Shown here piece after piece: positions 7,610 through 10,303 of a stretch of 10,303 bases of DNA. The notes beneath the pieces were generated by a model. That model was not told the origin of the DNA. It did not search any database and saw only the letters and a program-made list of their open reading frames with translations. The stretch covers positions 1 to 10,303 of the forward strand of contig CAMWQZ010000016.1 in assembly GCA_947176515.1 (NCBI GenBank). The letters are read 5' to 3'. Each line of letters opens with the position of its first letter. Within the stretch, counting starts at the first letter, position 1. This stretch comes from an uncultured Bacteroidales bacterium (lineage in GTDB: Bacteria; Bacteroidota; Bacteroidia; Bacteroidales; Muribaculaceae). A program made the translations under genes and the position numbers.

Positions 7610-8569
7610 TTAGTTGAGGTTGAAAGTTCGACTTACAAGGCGATAATTGTCGGCAAAGAGTTCGACAGTGTAATCGCCGGCGGTCAAGGCTGTGTTGACA
7701 TCCCAGTAGATTGTCACTCCACCGATTTCCTCACCGGCATATTCGACAATTTTCTTGGCCGAACATTCTACCGAACCACCTTCGAACTTGAAGGTGCCAC
7801 CATTGCCGAGCAGCTGACCTGAAGGCGACACTATGCGGAGATAGATTGTTTTTTCGCCGACGGGAGTCGAGTTGTTCTGGGGGATTGTGAAGGTTACCAT
7901 AAGCTGAGCGGCTTTCTGCACCTTCTTTTCCTTTTTGCCTTTTTTGTTGAGGGGCGTCAGGTTGAGACCGGTTACGTTGAGTTTTTCGGCAAGAGTCATG
8001 CGCTTGCTGAGCTGTTCGTTTTCGCGCGAAGTAGCTACGACCTTGTTGTTGAGCTTGGTGTTCTGCTCTTTGATTTGGGCGTTTTCGGTGCGGAGCGCTT
8101 GGTTCTCTTGATTGAGGCGGTTGATTTCTTCGACGTAATGACGTAAGAGGGCGCGGAGGGTCTCAATCTCATTTTTGAGCTTCTTGATTTCTGCGGCGCT
8201 CTTGTTCTTCTGATTTTTCAGCTCGGCCTGCAGGGCTTCGACCTGGAGTCGGGCGTTCTCATATTTTTCAGTGAGGTCGCGCTTGACAGAGTCATCCATT
8301 ATTAGCTGGCGCGAGTTTTCGAATACGGCAAATTCGCGGTCGAGGTTTTCGGCGTCCTGAGTCAGTTGCTGTTGCTCATAGTCGAGCTGCATCTGTTCCT
8401 TTTCGTTTTTAACTTGCTCGAGGGCTTTATTAGTAGAGTACACCATCCAGCCGGCAACAATGAGCAGCACAGCAGCGCAGCATGCGCCCACTATGACGAG
8501 TGGGCGCTTTGATTTCTGCGTTGGCGTATTTTGTGGAGTGTTGGAGTTCTGGTTGTCGTTTGTAATCAT
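7610..8569 (-). CDS. Unnamed membrane-anchored coiled-coil protein
   Basis: I do not recognise a named family for this 319-residue protein. A polar Asn/Gln/Thr-rich N-terminus (1-20) and KR precede one membrane segment (about 23-43), so the rest should lie in the periplasm. Residues about 47-200 form a long, charged coiled coil rich in Glu, Lys, Gln and Asn. A Lys-rich linker follows (209-219, KKGKKEKKVQK). The C-terminal domain (about 222-319) looks like an all-beta, Ig-like fold, with alternating strands in VTFTIPQ, KTIYLRIVSPSG, VTIYWDV and GDYTVELFADNYRLVSRTF. Such architecture suggests a spacer or scaffold that presents a beta domain away from the inner membrane. It follows galE by 48 nt and precedes the mgtC-like gene by 7 nt. 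No enzyme motif is visible. Confidence 0.85.
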   Translation of the reverse strand: MITNDNQNSNTPQNTPTQKSKRPLVIVGACCAAVLLIVAGWMVYSTNKALEQVKNEKEQMQLDYEQQQLTQDAENLDREFAVFENSRQLIMDDSVKRDLTEKYENARLQVEALQAELKNQKNKSAAEIKKLKNEIETLRALLRHYVEEINRLNQENQALRTENAQIKEQNTKLNNKVVATSRENEQLSKRMTLAEKLNVTGLNLTPLNKKGKKEKKVQKAAQLMVTFTIPQNNSTPVGEKTIYLRIVSPSGQLLGNGGTFKFEGGSVECSAKKIVEYAGEEIGGVTIYWDVNTALTAGDYTVELFADNYRLVSRTFNLN

Positions 8570-8583
8570 TTTTTGATAGGGTT

Positions 8584-8619
8584 AGGAGCTGTTTGGGGAT
8601 TAGTAATCGGGCAGCTCTT
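8584..8619 (-). other. Intercistronic hairpin between galE and the coiled-coil gene
   Basis: An inverted repeat of GAGCTG and CAGCTC (8612-8617 and 8586-8591), extendable to about 8 bp, spans a 20-nt loop directly after the galE stop codon. There is no T-run on the minus strand, so it is not an intrinsic terminator. It could be an RNA-stability or processing element that sets galE expression apart from the downstream genes, or it could be chance. Confidence 0.35.
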
Positions 8620-9661
8620 ACATTATGCCTCTGTCGCGGAGGGCAACTTGCCACTTCCAAGCCGAGCGGAGAGTGTCGGCAAGGGGTGTATCGGCAACCC
8701 AGCCAAGCACTTCGTTGGCGCGGCGCGGATTAGCCCATACTTTTTCGATGTCACCTTCGCGGCGGCCGGCGATGCGGTGGGGAACTTTCACGCCTGTCGC
8801 AGCCTCAAACTCGTTGATGAGCTGGAGCACAGATACTCCGTTGCCGGTGCCGAGGTTGAAGATTTCGACGGGTGCCTCGGTCTTGCCGTCGACGAGGCGT
8901 TCGACTGCGATAACATGAGCTCTTGCAAGGTCGACAACGTCGATATAGTCGCGGATGCATGAGCCGTCAGGTGTATTATAGTCGTCACCAAAGACGCTGA
9001 GCTCCTTGCGGATGCCGATTGCGGTCTGAGTGAGGTAGGGGATGAGGTTCTGGGGGACGCCGTTGGGAAGTTCGCCGATAAGTGCTGAGGGGTGAGAGCC
9101 CACGGGGTTGAAATAGCGGAGTATGATGCTGCGGTAGCTTGCGCCCGATGCGATATCGTCGCAGATGATTTCCTCGCAGATTTGCTTGGTATTGCCGTAG
9201 GGAGAGGTGGCAGGCTTGATGGGCGACTCTTCAGTCACGGGGTTTACGTCGGGTTCGCCGTAGACGGTGCATGATGATGAGAATACAAAGCCTTTAACGT
9301 CATACTTTTTAGACAGTTCGAGGAGGTTGATGAGTGTGTTGAGGTTGTTACGGTAGTAGAGTAGGGGCTTCTGAACTGATTCGCCAACAGCTTTTGATGC
9401 AGCGAAGTTGATGATGCCGACTATGCCGGGATAATCCTTGAAAAGTTTTTCGAGCGCGGCAAAGTCTGTGCAGTCCGCTTCAACAAAGTCAGGACGGCGG
9501 CCGGCGATTGCCTCGATGCCGTCAAGCACATTGACGTTACTGTTGCTCAGGTTGTCGATGATTACTACGTCAAAACCTGCAGCGAGAAGTTCTACGGTTG
9601 TGTGAGATCCGATGTAACCGGTTCCTCCGGTCACCAAAATGCGTCCTTTTGAAGTTGCCAT
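8618..9661 (-). CDS. galE: UDP-glucose 4-epimerase (GalE)
   Basis: This cytoplasmic short-chain dehydrogenase/reductase-type enzyme interconverts UDP-glucose and UDP-galactose with tightly bound NAD, feeding galactose use and glycan synthesis. The 347-residue protein shows the NAD-binding GGTGYIGSH (12-20), FAASKAVGES (86-95) and the catalytic set: Ser130 in SSSCTVYG, Tyr155 and Lys159 in PYGNTK. The substrate-side signature RYFNPVGSHPSALIGE follows, and RDYIDVVDLA later. Length is normal for the family. The ATG at 9661 begins just before the Rossmann fold, as expected. It is the first gene after a strong promoter (9708-9739) and probably heads the minus-strand operon. Nothing is odd in its reading frame. 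Confidence 0.97.
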   Translation of the reverse strand: MATSKGRILVTGGTGYIGSHTTVELLAAGFDVVIIDNLSNSNVNVLDGIEAIAGRRPDFVEADCTDFAALEKLFKDYPGIVGIINFAASKAVGESVQKPLLYYRNNLNTLINLLELSKKYDVKGFVFSSSCTVYGEPDVNPVTEESPIKPATSPYGNTKQICEEIICDDIASGASYRSIILRYFNPVGSHPSALIGELPNGVPQNLIPYLTQTAIGIRKELSVFGDDYNTPDGSCIRDYIDVVDLARAHVIAVERLVDGKTEAPVEIFNLGTGNGVSVLQLINEFEAATGVKVPHRIAGRREGDIEKVWANPRRANEVLGWVADTPLADTLRSAWKWQVALRDRGIM

Positions 9662-9707
9662 AGTCGTTTTGTTTTATGCGAGCTGTTTTATTTATTAATT
9701 ATGTGTG

Positions 9708-9739
9708 CAAAATTACTTATTTCTTCTAAGTTCCACAAA
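9708..9739 (-). promoter_or_regulatory. Bacteroidota-type promoter for galE and the downstream operon
   Basis: On the minus strand TTTG (9739-9736) is separated by 20 nt from TAATTTTG (9715-9708), a full match to the -33/-7 consensus with ideal spacing. Transcription would start near 9702, leaving a 5' UTR of about 40 nt rich in A and T before the galE ATG. By eye I found no other full TAnnTTTG on the minus strand between here and the metK promoter. Confidence 0.8.
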
Positions 9740-9829
9740 TCTATTCCTAATATTATATGTCCAGTGCTAAAAACAGTCTCAAAAGTGGTTTTTATCGAGC
9801 AAAAATACTATATTGGCTAAGTGGCTGAT

Positions 9830-9878
9830 AACTATGTATGTTTTCAAAACTATGTTACAAAAACATGTTTTAAAACAT
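9830..9878. repeat. AT-rich palindromes upstream of the plus-strand promoters
   Basis: The sequence holds a perfect 14-bp palindrome, ATGTTTTAAAACAT (9865-9878), and a similar 11-bp one with a central C, GTTTTCAAAAC (9840-9850), preceded by AT as in the first. The octamer AACTATGT is directly repeated at 9830-9837 and 9848-9855. They end 17 nt before the -33 box of the first plus-strand promoter. They may be an upstream AT-rich activating element or operator sites; the AT richness makes chance possible. Confidence 0.4.
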
Positions 9879-9895
9879 AAAAATGGTCGAAAAAA

Positions 9896-9927
9896 TTTGG
9901 TAGGGAAGAAAAAATGGCCTAACTTTG
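9896..9927 (+). promoter_or_regulatory. Plus-strand promoter P1 of a strong RNA transcript
   Basis: TTTG (9896-9899) and TAACTTTG (9920-9927) are 20 nt apart, a full match to the Bacteroidota consensus. A short hairpin CTCG-CTTT-CGAG (9930-9941) lies at the expected start. The same core recurs as P2 142 nt downstream, with the same spacer length. Confidence 0.78.
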
Positions 9928-10037
9928 CACTCGCTTTCGAGGATGAGGCGCTGCAGCGGCGGCGCGGACGAGAGGGCGAAAAAAAAGAAGGCCGAGCGGA
10001 GCCTGAAAGTTAAACAAGGTTAAAACGGCGATAAAAA

Positions 10038-10069
10038 TTTGCACGATTCAAAAACTTGACGTAACTTTG
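10038..10069 (+). promoter_or_regulatory. Plus-strand promoter P2 of a strong RNA transcript
   Basis: TTTG (10038-10041) and TAACTTTG (10062-10069) are again exactly 20 nt apart. The surroundings resemble P1: AAAAATTTG at the -33 end and TAACTTTGCA followed by CGCTTTC after the -7 box. Tandem near-identical promoters of this kind are typical of rRNA operons, which supports the leader interpretation. Confidence 0.8.
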
Positions 10070-10197
10070 CATCCGCTTTCCGGCAAAGCGCCGGGACAGA
10101 GAGCACATTGAAACGATTACAATAGACATTAAGAGTAGTACAAGAGAGCAGAAATGCACTCGGTCAATTCTTGATCCAATAAGCGTAAGCGACGGCC

Positions 10198-10269
10198 ATG
10201 GACCTGATGACACGCGGAGGGGTCTTGCGAAGGCAACAAAGATTAAAAAGAATCTTGCCTTCTTTTTGA
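10198..10269 (+). CDS. Possible 23-residue leader peptide
   Basis: An ATG at 10198 opens a 23-codon frame, MDLMTRGGVLRRQQRLKRILPSF, ending in TGA. It is basic, with five arginines. Its 3' half covers the terminator-like hairpin at 10229-10262, and its stop codon falls at the end of the T-run. That overlap is what an attenuator peptide would show, but a short frame in a structured RNA can arise by chance and no Shine-Dalgarno is evident. Confidence 0.2.
   Translation: MDLMTRGGVLRRQQRLKRILPSF
10229..10267 (+). terminator. Terminator-like hairpin in the plus-strand leader
   Basis: A 7-bp outer stem (GAAGGCA 10229-10235 with TGCCTTC 10256-10262), a 4-nt bulge ACAA and a 5-bp inner stem (AGATT with AATCT) close a 6-nt loop and run into five T residues (10263-10267). 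It has the form of an intrinsic terminator about 195 nt after the P2 start site. A competing 8-bp hairpin, AAAAAGAA with TTCTTTTT (10245-10267), shares the 3' bases. Whether it stops transcription, is overridden by antitermination, or is a processing site cannot be told here. Confidence 0.45.
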
Positions 10270-10303
10270 TAAGAGAAAAGAAAAAACAAGATACCAACAG
10301 CGG

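Larger units (their letters stand above)
10074..10303 (+). ncRNA. Structured transcript leader, probably the 5' leader of an rRNA operon; cut by window edge
   Basis: After P2 the transcript would open with a perfect 6-bp hairpin, CGCTTT/AAAGCG (10074-10090), right at the expected start site. About 200 nt of mixed sequence follow, with several local hairpins, for example GGTCAA/TTGATCC with one bulged base near 10162-10177. I see no long protein frame on the plus strand. A leader of this length after tandem strong promoters, divergent from galE, is what a Bacteroidales rRNA operon looks like, but the 16S start is not inside the window, so this is inference. A free small RNA of about 195 nt ending at the terminator-like hairpin, or an attenuated mRNA leader, are alternatives. 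Confidence 0.5.

Noticed and set aside
8584..8619. Intrinsic terminator after galE
   Set aside because: The inverted repeat has a 20-nt loop and no T-run on the minus strand, so it was listed only as an intercistronic hairpin.
9813..10013. 66-codon plus-strand frame across P1
   Set aside because: It contains the palindromes and the P1 promoter, has low-complexity Lys/Arg/Glu-rich sequence and no family resemblance.
10074..10267. 6S RNA identity for the plus-strand transcript
   Set aside because: The length would fit, but the 5' and 3' ends form separate local hairpins and do not pair with each other as the closing stem of 6S RNA does.
10010..10297. 95-codon minus-strand frame opposite the leader
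   Set aside because: It runs antisense through P2 and the leader hairpins; its Phe/Lys-rich composition comes from the A/T-rich leader, and no promoter reads into it.

Overview
The window looks like a piece of a Bacteroidota chromosome, most likely order Bacteroidales and perhaps Muribaculaceae-like. Three things point there. The promoters fit the Bacteroidota sigma pattern (TTTG at -33, TAnnTTTG at -7). Shine-Dalgarno sequences are not obvious. The proteins (a PurM of the long 388-residue Bacteroidota type, a DUF3332 lipoprotein, an MltF-like lipoprotein) read like Bacteroidales homologues. It is ordinary core chromosome: I see no mobile element, CRISPR array or tRNA.

All eight protein genes lie on the minus strand. 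Read in the direction of transcription (right to left) they are: galE (UDP-glucose 4-epimerase), an unnamed one-TM coiled-coil protein, an MgtC/SapB-family membrane protein, a CPA2 cation/proton antiporter with C-terminal RCK_C domains, purM (AIR synthase), an MltF-type lytic transglycosylase starting at TTG and overlapping purM, a DUF3332 lipoprotein, and metK (SAM synthetase, cut by the left edge). From galE to the DUF3332 gene, gaps run from a 4-nt overlap to 49 nt. By eye I find no internal promoter, so these seven could be one long transcript starting at a good promoter at 9708-9739. The mix is sugar-nucleotide supply, cation homeostasis, purine synthesis and cell-wall turnover.

The best regulatory signal is the metK leader (1194-1439). 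It has a promoter at 1391-1420, then a sequence matching the SAM-II riboswitch aptamer (1322-1371), then a strong intrinsic terminator (1222-1257), then the metK start. This is a complete feedback circuit: the product of MetK, S-adenosylmethionine, would shut off its own synthesis.

The right end (9662-10303) holds no convincing long protein gene. It contains the galE promoter, AT-rich palindromes, and two nearly identical strong plus-strand promoters 142 nt apart. A long structured leader follows, with a 5' hairpin, a 23-codon reading frame and a terminator-like hairpin. This is best read as the start of a highly expressed RNA transcript, probably an rRNA operon whose 16S gene lies beyond the right edge. 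That identity is inferred, not shown.
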